Origin: an uncultured Amylibacter sp.
Lineage (GTDB): Bacteria > Pseudomonadota > Alphaproteobacteria > Rhodobacterales > Rhodobacteraceae
Assembly: GCA_938001995.1 (NCBI GenBank)
Contig: CALLAV010000221.1
Span: 1-13,984 of the forward strand
DNA: 13,984 bases
Reading direction: 5' to 3'
Every line of letters begins with the position of its first letter. Within the stretch, counting starts at the first letter, position 1. The notes beneath the pieces were generated by a model. The model did no database searches, was not told the origin of the DNA, and saw only the letters and a list, made by a program, of their open reading frames with translations. The position numbers were made by a program, and so were the translations under genes. Shown here in pieces: positions 1 to 6,156 of the stretch.

Positions 1-989
1 AGCCACAAAAGGCCCATTAGAGCGCTGAAAATCACAACCGTTGTGGGGGTCATTGGGGTCATGATGAACCACACGGAAACCAGCGTGCGGCCAGTGTAAA
101 CCATTGCGAGTAAGTACTTTTTCGGGAAGTGTTTACCGAGCACCCCTGCGCCCACTGTGCCTATGATGTTAGCCAAGCCGATGATGCCGATTGCAACGCC
201 CCCGAGGATCGTGGTGGTGGATACGCCGATGGAATCGAGCATTCCACCCACAGCGATGGGGCCGCAAATTTCGGTGATGAACGCAGGGAAGTGCGCGGTG
301 ATAAAGCCGAGTTGATAGCCGCAGGAAAAGAAGCCGAGGAAGATGAGTGAATAGGTCGGATCCTTGAATGCTTTGAAGAGCATCTCAGACATGGTTTCCT
401 CAATCGCGGCGTTTGAGGTGTTGGTTTTGGTCCGCAAAAAGGGGAGCAGCAGGATAACCGACAGGATGGCGGCGGCGAAGATCAGAAAGACGCTCGACCA
501 GTTCATTTGGGTCAAAAGTGCTGCGGCGATTGGGGGGCCGATGACTTGGCCGAGACTGCCCGATGCGGTGGCGATGCCGAGCACGAGGGAACGGTTTTCA
601 TCGCTTGCGGCGCGGCCCACGATGGCAAGGATGACGCCGAAACCAGTTCCTGCGATGCCGAAGCCAACGATGATTTCTAGGAGTTGATGCGCGCCCGGTG
701 TGGTGGCGACGGACGACAGAACAAGGCCAGCGGCGTAGGTCAGTGCGCCAAGGAAAATGGCGCGGCGATCACCGAATTTTTCGGCGATGGCGGCAAAGAT
801 CGGTTGGCCGATGCCCCAAGCAAGGTTCTGGATCGCAATGGCGAGGGAAAATTCGGAGCGAAGCCAGCCGAATTCGGTCGCGATGGGGATTTGGAACACG
901 CCAAAAGACGCGCGTATGGCAAAGCCCGTCATCAAGATCAGGCAGGATGCGATCAGGATGGGAGTGAATATTTTGCTTTGTGTCGTCAT
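1..989 (-). CDS. Major facilitator superfamily (MFS) transporter, 3' end cut off by window edge
   Basis: The minus-strand frame is open from an ATG at 989 to the left edge (about 329 residues), so the C-terminus lies outside the window. The protein begins MTTQSKIFTPILIASCLILM and is a run of hydrophobic helices broken by short polar loops. The loop EKFGDRRAIFLGAL near residue 70 is the conserved MFS motif between helices 2 and 3. A charged central loop near residues 190-215 separates two six-helix halves, and the second half starts around SLIFLGFFSCGYQLGF. It should be an inner-membrane secondary transporter. Residues around YQLGFITAHFPAFI recall monocarboxylate/oxalate-type MFS proteins, but the substrate cannot be read from sequence. 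Upstream of the start there is only a weak purine-rich stretch (GGGCAGAG). It is divergent from the ZapE-like gene, with 86 bp between the chosen starts. Confidence 0.88.
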   Translation of the reverse strand, partial: MTTQSKIFTPILIASCLILMTGFAIRASFGVFQIPIATEFGWLRSEFSLAIAIQNLAWGIGQPIFAAIAEKFGDRRAIFLGALTYAAGLVLSSVATTPGAHQLLEIIVGFGIAGTGFGVILAIVGRAASDENRSLVLGIATASGSLGQVIGPPIAAALLTQMNWSSVFLIFAAAILSVILLLPFLRTKTNTSNAAIEETMSEMLFKAFKDPTYSLIFLGFFSCGYQLGFITAHFPAFITEICGPIAVGGMLDSIGVSTTTILGGVAIGIIGLANIIGTVGAGVLGKHFPKKYLLAMVYTGRTLVSVWFIMTPMTPTTVVIFSALMGLLW

Positions 990-996
990 CGTCTCT

Positions 997-1011
997 GCCC
1001 GTGTTGCGGGC
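997..1011 (-). promoter_or_regulatory. Short GC hairpin in the leader of the MFS gene
   Basis: GCCCG (997-1001), a 5-nt loop, and CGGGC (1007-1011) form a perfect 5-bp GC stem just upstream of the MFS start codon. It overlaps the weak purine stretch that would serve as the ribosome-binding site. It could slow initiation. A 5-bp stem can also arise by chance in GC-rich DNA. Confidence 0.25.
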
Positions 1012-1075
1012 CTTGCCGCGACTTGTTAGGAAACTCTGACCAAAGAAAATGCACAGGTGCAAGGTTTTTACTGTG

Positions 1076-2146
1076 ATGAGCATCCTATCAGACACTTATG
1101 AAGCCCGCGTAAAGCGAGGGGAATTACATCGGGACCCTGCGCAGGAAGCTGTTTTGGGGCTATTTGACACTGTTGCAGAAACGCTGCGCAAGCCTGTGAA
1201 GAAGGGCTTGTTCGGGCGGTTTGGAAAATCGAGCAACCCTGTGAAGGGCCTGTACCTTTATGGCGGGGTTGGGCGCGGGAAATCCATGCTGATGGATTTG
1301 TTCTTTGATGGAGTGGCCGAGCCGCGCAAACGAAGGGTGCATTTCCATGCGTTTATGCAGGAAATTCATGCGCTTATGCACGAAGCGCGGCAAAAGTGTG
1401 TTGAAGACGCGATTGTGCCCGTGGCCGAAGATGTGATCAAATCGTCCAGATTGTTGTGTTTTGACGAGATGCAGATCACGGATATCACCGATGCGATGAT
1501 CGTTGGGCGGCTGTTTGAGAAGCTGTTTGAGGCGGGGGTTGTTGTGGTCACGACTTCCAACAGGCACCCTGATGATTTGTACAAAGATGGGCTGAACCGA
1601 AACCTGTTTTTACCCTTTATTTCAATGATTAAGGATCGGATGGAGGTCTATAACCTCGACAGTGAAACGGACCATCGGCAGAACCGATTGCAGGGGCATA
1701 AGACCTATTTCGCGCCCATTGATGAAGCGGCGGAGATGGCGATTCAGCGGGTTTGGACGGACGTGGCGGGGACCAAGAGGGAGCCGTTGATCCTGCACCA
1801 CAAATCGCGCGAAATTGTGCTGCCTGCGTTCCACAACGGCGTGGCAATGGCGACGTTTCGCGAGTTGTGTGGTCAGCCCCTTGGGCCAGGGGATTATCTG
1901 GCGATTGCCAAAGCGATTAGAGTTCTCATCCTAAAGGATATCCCACGGCTGAACCGCGAAGGCGCAAATGAGGCGAAGCGGTTTGTGACGCTGATAGATG
2001 CGCTTTATGAGGCGAAGGTAAAGCTGATTGCATCTGCGGCAGCGGAGCCAGAGCAATTGTACGAAGCTGGCACCGGGGCGTTTGAGTTTGAACGCACGGC
2101 CAGCCGTTTGCGGGAGATGATGTCGGCGGATTGGGGTGCGGAATAG
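1076..2146 (+). CDS. zapE: ZapE / AFG1-family P-loop ATPase
   Basis: This 356-residue protein is close to the usual length of bacterial ZapE, the relative of mitochondrial AFG1/LACE1. Walker A is YGGVGRGKSM (about residues 62-71). Walker B is LLCFDEMQI (about 126-134). The downstream strand VVTTSNRHPDDLY (about 157-169) has the Asn/Arg arrangement typical of the family. In E. coli, ZapE is a Z-ring-associated ATPase needed for division under oxygen-limited or heat conditions; its eukaryotic relatives act in mitochondrial protein quality control. The frame extends nine codons upstream to 1049. I chose 1076 because MSILSDTYEARV is the natural start of this family's N-terminus; there is no strong ribosome-binding site for either start (a distant AAGG at 1061). 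It stands alone between a divergent transporter and a convergent transglycosylase. Confidence 0.9.
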   Translation: MSILSDTYEARVKRGELHRDPAQEAVLGLFDTVAETLRKPVKKGLFGRFGKSSNPVKGLYLYGGVGRGKSMLMDLFFDGVAEPRKRRVHFHAFMQEIHALMHEARQKCVEDAIVPVAEDVIKSSRLLCFDEMQITDITDAMIVGRLFEKLFEAGVVVVTTSNRHPDDLYKDGLNRNLFLPFISMIKDRMEVYNLDSETDHRQNRLQGHKTYFAPIDEAAEMAIQRVWTDVAGTKREPLILHHKSREIVLPAFHNGVAMATFRELCGQPLGPGDYLAIAKAIRVLILKDIPRLNREGANEAKRFVTLIDALYEAKVKLIASAAAEPEQLYEAGTGAFEFERTASRLREMMSADWGAE

Positions 2147-2173
2147 GCAACACACGTGCTAATGCGTGTTGCC
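2146..2173. terminator. Hairpin between convergent zapE and mltB-like genes
   Basis: GGCAACAC (2146-2153) and GTGTTGCC (2166-2173) pair perfectly over 8 bp, with a possible extra C-G pair beyond an A-C mismatch. The stem begins at the last base of the zapE stop codon and ends 10 bp before the end of the convergent gene. The position suits a shared bidirectional terminator. There is no clear T-tract on either side, so Rho-independent function is uncertain. Confidence 0.5.
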
Positions 2174-2183
2174 CGAATGTGTT

Positions 2184-3449
2184 CTAGCGAACCCGTTGGC
2201 GTAGGAATTGCAGCGAAGCTTTGTCCGCTTTGCCAGACGGTTGAACGCCAGCTTTGATTTGCATGTCCGACAGGGCGTCGATGGTTTTGGGGCCGATGAT
2301 CCCGTCCACATCACCGATGTCGTAACCTGCTTTCAGTAGCAATTCCTGCACTTCCATCTTTTGGGGCAGTTTCAGCGCGTTCGGGCCACGGGGCCATTCG
2401 CGCACGAATTCACCGCCGCCGTTGATTTTATCCGCCAGATGCCCAACGGCCATCGCGTAAGAGTTGGCGTTGTTATAGGTTTTAATCACAAAGAAGTTTC
2501 TAAACACCGCGAATGCTGGTCCGTCTGCGCCTGCAGGAAGAAGGATCGCAGCTTTTCCGTAGTTTGGGATTTTGCTGCCATCCATGCGTCGCACGCCAAG
2601 TTCGGCCCAACGGGCTGGCGTTGCCTTCACTTTGAGGGATGCGTTGCCATAGTTAAAGCCTTTGGGCAGCTTAACTTCGACGCCCCAAGGTTGGCCTTTG
2701 ACCCAACCGTTTTTACGCAAGTAGTTGGCGGTAGAGGCCAGCGCGTCGTCGGGTTTGCGCGGGTTCCACACGTCGCGTTTTCCGTCGCCTGTGAAATCCA
2801 CGGCGAGCGCGTCAAAGGATGTGGGGATAAATTGGGTATGCCCCATCGCACCCGCCCAAGAGCCCATCATGCGGTTCGGTGTGATATCGCCTTTTTGGAT
2901 AATCTTGAGGGCAGTCAGCAGTTGGTTTTCACCGAATTTCTGGCGGCGGCCTTCATAGGCGAGTGTGGCGAGGGCTTCGACGATGTTGATGTCGCCCATG
3001 TTGGAACCGTAAGAGGATTCCAGACCCCAGACAGCGACAACTACGGACCATTCAACGCCATAGGTTTGTTCGATGCGACGCAGCAAATTTTTGTGCTTTT
3101 TTACCATCGCCTTGCCGTTTTTCACGCGCTTGGGTGATGTGGCTGTATCGAGGTAATCCCAGATTTGGCGGGAGAATTCGGCCTGCTTGCGATCTGATGC
3201 GATAACCCGTTTGTTCAGCTTCACGCCGCGAAACGCGCGGTCGTAGGTTTTGCCCGAGATGCCACGTGACAGTGCTTTAGCACGGAAGGTTTTGACCCAT
3301 TGTTCGAACCCTGATTGGGTTTGGGCCACTTTGATGCCTTCAAAGCTGGGTTTTACGGGGGGACGCGGAGAGTCCGTCATTGTTGATGATGCCTGCGCAA
3401 ATACTGGTGCAAGCGCCATGATGGCGCCCAAAGTGATTTTCTTAAACAT
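2184..3449 (-). CDS. Lytic murein transglycosylase, MltB/SLT_2 type with C-terminal peptidoglycan-binding domain
   Basis: This 421-residue periplasmic enzyme cleaves the MurNAc-GlcNAc bond of peptidoglycan non-hydrolytically, forming 1,6-anhydro-MurNAc ends. Residues 1-21 (MFKKITLGAIMALAPVFAQA) are a clear Sec signal peptide. There is no lipobox Cys, so it is a soluble version rather than the E. coli lipoprotein form. The SLT_2 domain spans about 45-345. Its catalytic Glu is E144 in VWGLESSYG, and GSWAGAMGHTQFIPTSF at 196-212 is the second family hallmark. Residues about 362-420, including DVDGIIGPKTIDAL, form a PG_binding_1 repeat. The start is supported by AGGAG ahead of the ATG. It follows the YafY-like regulator by 77 bp on the same strand but has its own candidate -10 element. 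Confidence 0.93.
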   Translation of the reverse strand: MFKKITLGAIMALAPVFAQASSTMTDSPRPPVKPSFEGIKVAQTQSGFEQWVKTFRAKALSRGISGKTYDRAFRGVKLNKRVIASDRKQAEFSRQIWDYLDTATSPKRVKNGKAMVKKHKNLLRRIEQTYGVEWSVVVAVWGLESSYGSNMGDINIVEALATLAYEGRRQKFGENQLLTALKIIQKGDITPNRMMGSWAGAMGHTQFIPTSFDALAVDFTGDGKRDVWNPRKPDDALASTANYLRKNGWVKGQPWGVEVKLPKGFNYGNASLKVKATPARWAELGVRRMDGSKIPNYGKAAILLPAGADGPAFAVFRNFFVIKTYNNANSYAMAVGHLADKINGGGEFVREWPRGPNALKLPQKMEVQELLLKAGYDIGDVDGIIGPKTIDALSDMQIKAGVQPSGKADKASLQFLRQRVR

Positions 3450-3491
3450 GCGATGCTCCTGCTCTGATCGCCTCTTTTATTATTGTTGAGC

Positions 3492-3497
3492 AGTATA
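3492..3497 (-). promoter_or_regulatory. Candidate -10 element for the transglycosylase gene
   Basis: TATACT on the minus strand matches the sigma-70 -10 consensus at 5 of 6 positions and would start transcription about 36 bp before the ATG at 3449. The upstream -35 is poor (TTTTGC at 17 bp or TTGCCG at 15 bp). AGTATACT is self-complementary, so the element alone does not fix direction; the gene layout does. Confidence 0.35.
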
Positions 3498-3526
3498 CTT
3501 GGGAACGATGCTCGGCAAAAGCAAAT

Positions 3527-4234
3527 TTATGTTTCAGTTTGTTGAGCGACATCATGCTGTTGAAGTTCTGCAAGGAAATCACGCAGCAGGCTGGTGCGAT
3601 GGGGGCGAAAGAACTGATCTGTCGTCGCAAGTTGCGTGATGCGGTCGGCGCGAAAGGCACGGAACCCTTGGCGCATCTGGCATTTGGCGAGCAGCATGAG
3701 CGTGTGATCCATGAAAACGAGGGAGAGGGGCCAGATGGTGCGGCTGGTTTTGGCCCCCTTGGCATCGGCATAGTGGATGTGGACCGCTTGTTCGTCGCGG
3801 GCGGCTTTGCGCAAAGCGGCGACATCGATGGTGATTTTTGGGCGGTCGTGAAAGCGTTTGGCGGAGAGGACCGAGTTCTGCATCTGGCGTGACAGGCGGT
3901 CCGGCAGGCTGGCGGCGAGTTTTGCCAATGCGTTTCGGGCCGCATCTGCAAGGACAGGATCGGCCACTTCGATCACTTCGCGTAGGCCGAGAACGAGGGC
4001 TTCAGTCTCGTCTATGTTAAACAGCATGGGGGGCATGGCGGTGTCTTCGACCAGCGAATATCCATAACCCGCAGCCCCGTCGATAATCGCGCCGGAAGCC
4101 CTCAGGGCGTCTATGTCGCGATAGATCGTGCGCAGTGAAACATTCAGTTCATCGGCGAGTTGCGACGCCTGCACAGGAGGTGACAGAAGCCGAAGAAGCT
4201 GCATAAGCTGGAGGAGTCGTTCTGATTTAGCCAT
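3527..4234 (-). CDS. YafY-family HTH/WYL-domain transcriptional regulator
   Basis: This 235-residue protein has an N-terminal winged helix-turn-helix (about residues 5-62; helices VQASQLADELNVSLRTIYRD at 21-40, then the wing GAAGYGYSL). A WYL-type effector domain follows at about 135-205: HIHYADAKG, then TIWPLSLVF, and the FRAFRADRI ending. This is the usual YafY plan of a DeoR/HTH_11 head and WYL sensor. The position normally occupied by the W-Y-L triplet reads HTLMLL, so the hallmark residues are weakly kept. It is divergent from the GST/DUF1801 operon with 72 bp between starts, and a 23-bp palindrome lies 20 bp upstream of its start codon. From this layout I infer that it controls itself and that operon. 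The WYL ligand is unknown. Confidence 0.88.
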   Translation of the reverse strand: MAKSERLLQLMQLLRLLSPPVQASQLADELNVSLRTIYRDIDALRASGAIIDGAAGYGYSLVEDTAMPPMLFNIDETEALVLGLREVIEVADPVLADAARNALAKLAASLPDRLSRQMQNSVLSAKRFHDRPKITIDVAALRKAARDEQAVHIHYADAKGAKTSRTIWPLSLVFMDHTLMLLAKCQMRQGFRAFRADRITQLATTDQFFRPHRTSLLRDFLAELQQHDVAQQTET

Positions 4235-4253
4235 GGTTGAAGCATAATAGAGG

Positions 4254-4276
4254 TTACTGACACTTTTTGACAGTAA
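4254..4276. promoter_or_regulatory. Palindromic operator candidate in the regulator/GST divergent region
   Basis: The left arm TTACTGACA (4254-4262) and right arm TGACAGTAA (4268-4276) are inverted copies at 8 of 9 positions about a centre at 4265, with a T-rich middle. The site lies 20 bp from the regulator start and 30 bp from the GST start. It contains a perfect TTGACA (4267-4272) that could serve as a -35 for the rightward operon, though no matching -10 at normal spacing is evident. For the leftward gene, TATTAT (minus strand, 4244-4249) is a possible -10. The symmetry and position fit a dimeric WYL-regulator operator. Confidence 0.6.
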
Positions 4277-4306
4277 GCGTGCGCTAGGGTTGAGAAAAGG
4301 AGATTT

Positions 4307-5011
4307 ATGATGATGAAACTGACCGTGTATCCCCCCGGATTTGGCGAAATCAGCGGCAGTCCGTTTGCTGCCAAGGCGATTGCGTTGATGGAAATGTCAG
4401 GGCAGGCGTATGAATTGGACGTGAACCCCGATCCACGCAAGTCACCCAAGAAGAAGTTTCCCGTGTTGCAAGATGGATCGCAGATCATTCCCGACAGTGA
4501 TCAAATCCGCGATCATCTTGAGGCGAAATATGGCGTGGATTTTGATGCGGGGCTGAGTGCGGAACAAAAAGCCGTTTCACGCATGGTTATTCGAACGTTT
4601 GAGGAAAACGTCTACTTTGCGATCATGGCAAGCCGCTGGATGGATGATGACCGCTGGGCGGTCACGAAAGAGGCGTTCTTTGCGGGGATGCCGCCTGTGA
4701 TTGGCGGTTTCATTTCAAATTCCGTGCGCAAGGGTGTGATTAAACAATGCATTGCGCAAGGGATGGGGCGACACAGCGAGGCTGAACAGGTGGCGCGGGT
4801 GGCCAAGGATGTGGATGCCTTTGCAACGTTGTTGGGTGACAAGCCGTTTTTGCATGGCGACAGGCCCACAGCAGCGGATGTCAGTGTTGTGCCGATGTTG
4901 CGCGCACAAGCGAGCTTTCCCAAACAGAATGCGCTTGGGGATTTGGTGGCGCAGAACCCAGCATTGGTGGCCTATATCGAACGGGGCAAAGAGGAGATGT
5001 ATCCGTCATGA
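4307..5011 (+). CDS. Glutathione S-transferase family protein
   Basis: This 234-residue protein has the two-domain GST fold. The N-terminal thioredoxin-like part (about residues 4-76) has GSPFAAKAIALME at the active-site helix, then FPVLQDGSQIIPDSDQI at 51-67, containing the cis-Pro and the acidic-Ser pair that normally hold glutathione's glutamyl end. The helical C-terminal domain ends in the FLHGDRPTAADVSVVPML capping box (181-198). No Cys, Ser or Tyr sits at the classic N-terminal catalytic spot, apart from Ser within GSPF, so the activity is unclear. The pattern resembles the FAX/metaxin-like side branch of the family. AAGGAG at 4297-4302 supports the start, but three ATGs in a row (4307, 4310, 4313) make the exact first codon uncertain. 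It overlaps the next gene by 4 bp (ATGA), so the two are translationally coupled. Confidence 0.85.
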   Translation: MMMKLTVYPPGFGEISGSPFAAKAIALMEMSGQAYELDVNPDPRKSPKKKFPVLQDGSQIIPDSDQIRDHLEAKYGVDFDAGLSAEQKAVSRMVIRTFEENVYFAIMASRWMDDDRWAVTKEAFFAGMPPVIGGFISNSVRKGVIKQCIAQGMGRHSEAEQVARVAKDVDAFATLLGDKPFLHGDRPTAADVSVVPMLRAQASFPKQNALGDLVAQNPALVAYIERGKEEMYPS

Positions 5012-5373
5012 AACCCGAGATTAAATACGCGTTTGAAAAGTTTGAACCGTCAGAGCGTGCCACGTTGTTGGCCGCGCGGGATCTGATTTTTGATTGTGCG
5101 GGAGATATCCCAGTGGAAGAATGTTTGAAGTGGGGGCAGCCGTCTTATGTGGCGCCCAAAGGGTCTGCGTTGCGGCTGGCTGTGAACAAGGCGGGGCAAG
5201 CGGCGATTTATGCAAATTGCCAAAGCAGCATTGTGTCGGATTTCGCGGCGCAGTTCGGGACAGACTTTGTGATCGAGGGGAACCGCGCGGTGGTTCTGGG
5301 GGATTTCACGCAAGCGGATCAGGACAAGCTGCGCGCCCTGATCCGACATGGTCTGACCTATAAGGTTAAATAG
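5008..5373 (+). CDS. DUF1801 (YdhG-like) protein
   Basis: This 121-residue protein is essentially one DUF1801 domain. Hallmarks are the N-terminal helix with FEPSERATLLAARDLIF, then VEECLKWGQPSYV (about residues 36-48), a lysine-containing strand pair, and a C-terminal FTQADQDKLRALI helix. DUF1801 proteins have a frataxin/YjbR-like alpha-beta fold and no settled biochemical role. The start ATG overlaps the TGA of the GST gene (ATGA), and GAGGAG lies just upstream within the GST gene, so it is the second gene of that operon and probably under the same YafY-type regulator. Its last 8 bp overlap the end of the convergent FMN reductase gene. Confidence 0.85.
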   Translation: MKPEIKYAFEKFEPSERATLLAARDLIFDCAGDIPVEECLKWGQPSYVAPKGSALRLAVNKAGQAAIYANCQSSIVSDFAAQFGTDFVIEGNRAVVLGDFTQADQDKLRALIRHGLTYKVK

Positions 5374-5890
5374 ACGACTTGAGTTTTTCCATCAGGCCGT
5401 CAACGGCGTTTTGGTAGCTTTCTTCTTTCAGATTGCCGTCGTCATCAAAGGCGGCGTAGTTGCCAGCCACAGCGACCATTGGGCCGTTTACGATTGTGGG
5501 CTGAAAGGCCACCAAACACAGGCGCAAAGAATAGAGCGCAGTGACGCCCCCTGCGCGGCCTGCGGTAGAGGACATAATGGCGACAGGTTTGTCGGCCATC
5601 GGGGCGGGTTTGATGCGGCTGACCCAATCGAGAGCGTTCTTCAACACACCTGAAATATTGCCGTTGTATTCTGGTGTTGCGATGATGATAGCGTCCGCTT
5701 CGGCCATTTGGGCGTGTAGCTTTTGCACGGACTCCGGGAAGCCCTTTTCCTCGATATCGCCATCGTAAAGTGGAAGGTTCAGATCAGCGAGCGTGTAATC
5801 GCCGCCAAAGGATTTTGCTGCTTGGGCCAAAAGCATGGTGTTAAAGCTGGCTTTGCGCAAAGAGCCAGAGATCCCGAGAAGTTTGGTCAT
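5366..5890 (-). CDS. NADPH-dependent FMN reductase (flavodoxin fold)
   Basis: This 174-residue cytoplasmic flavoprotein belongs to the NADPH-dependent FMN reductase / quinone reductase family (ChrR, azoreductase relatives). The FMN phosphate loop is GISGSLRKASFN (residues 6-17). The isoalloxazine-contact motif is TPEYNGNISGVLKNALDW (72-89). SSTAGRAGG (107-115) is the next conserved loop. The family reduces flavin, quinones or electrophilic xenobiotics at NADPH cost; the true substrate is not readable. The frame extends upstream to an ATG at 5950, but the 20 extra residues are not family-like and precede the natural MTKLLGISGS start. An AAAGG lies about 10 nt upstream of the chosen ATG. It ends tail-to-tail with, and overlaps, the DUF1801 gene. 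Confidence 0.88.
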   Translation of the reverse strand: MTKLLGISGSLRKASFNTMLLAQAAKSFGGDYTLADLNLPLYDGDIEEKGFPESVQKLHAQMAEADAIIIATPEYNGNISGVLKNALDWVSRIKPAPMADKPVAIMSSTAGRAGGVTALYSLRLCLVAFQPTIVNGPMVAVAGNYAAFDDDGNLKEESYQNAVDGLMEKLKSSI

Positions 5891-6156
5891 AGGAGGGTGC
5901 CTTTCGTTTTTCGTTGGCTCACAAGTAGACCGAACATGCACACAGGCCAAGGTTGTGTTCGACGAACAAACTGTTCCGTTTCGTACACGGTATCTTAAAA
6001 ACTCGCGGAATATCGTGTGTTATTGCCACAAAATGCCCCTTTTTGTTTCCAAATCGTGGACAATCGTTGTGGAAACACGGGTTCGTGCGTATATATGCGG
6101 CAACTAAAAACAACATGCGGACTGCAAAAGGGCCGCGCAGAATTGAGGGTAGTATC
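5891..6156. promoter_or_regulatory. Divergent intergenic region between FMN reductase and the glycan cluster
   Basis: These 266 bp hold no convincing gene. The rightward frame opens from 5953, but its first 68 codons are not conserved-looking and are better read as leader. The region carries a cluster of TGTTC/GAACA half-sites (CGAACA 5931-5936; TGTTCG-A-CGAACA 5956-5968; TGTTCC 5972-5977) near the FMN reductase side. A sigma-70-like promoter facing right lies at 6067-6095. Confidence 0.5.
6067..6095 (+). promoter_or_regulatory. Candidate sigma-70 promoter for the five-gene glycan cluster
   Basis: TTGTGG (6067-6072), 17 bp, then TATATA (6090-6095) is a reasonable housekeeping-type promoter. 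Transcription would start near 6102, about 55 nt before the preferred GTG start. It is the only good promoter-like pair I see ahead of the cluster, and the genes behind it have gaps of 5 bp or less, or overlaps, up to 12020. Confidence 0.45.

Noticed and set aside
2361..3137. 258-codon plus-strand open frame opposite the lytic transglycosylase
   Set aside because: It lies wholly antisense to a gene with clear catalytic motifs and a signal peptide. Its product has no recognisable domain, and long antisense frames are common opposite GC-biased codons.
3442..3951. 169-codon minus-strand frame overlapping the YafY-like regulator and the transglycosylase start
   Set aside because: Out of frame with two well-supported genes; the translation is Pro/Ser/Ala-rich and shadow-like.
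5891..5896. AGGAGG on the plus strand, like a strong ribosome-binding site
   Set aside because: No start codon lies at a useful distance in an open frame; it is the complement of the sequence just before the FMN reductase ATG.
5957..5976. Possible alphaproteobacterial LexA (SOS) box
   Set aside because: The two GTTC blocks are 12 bp apart instead of 7, and neighbouring genes are not SOS genes.
5953..6156. 68-codon N-terminal extension of the fusion protein
   Set aside because: It has no ribosome-binding site, contains the candidate promoter, and its Cys/Phe/Lys-rich translation does not resemble a signal or domain. The GTG at 6157 has a good GAGGG.
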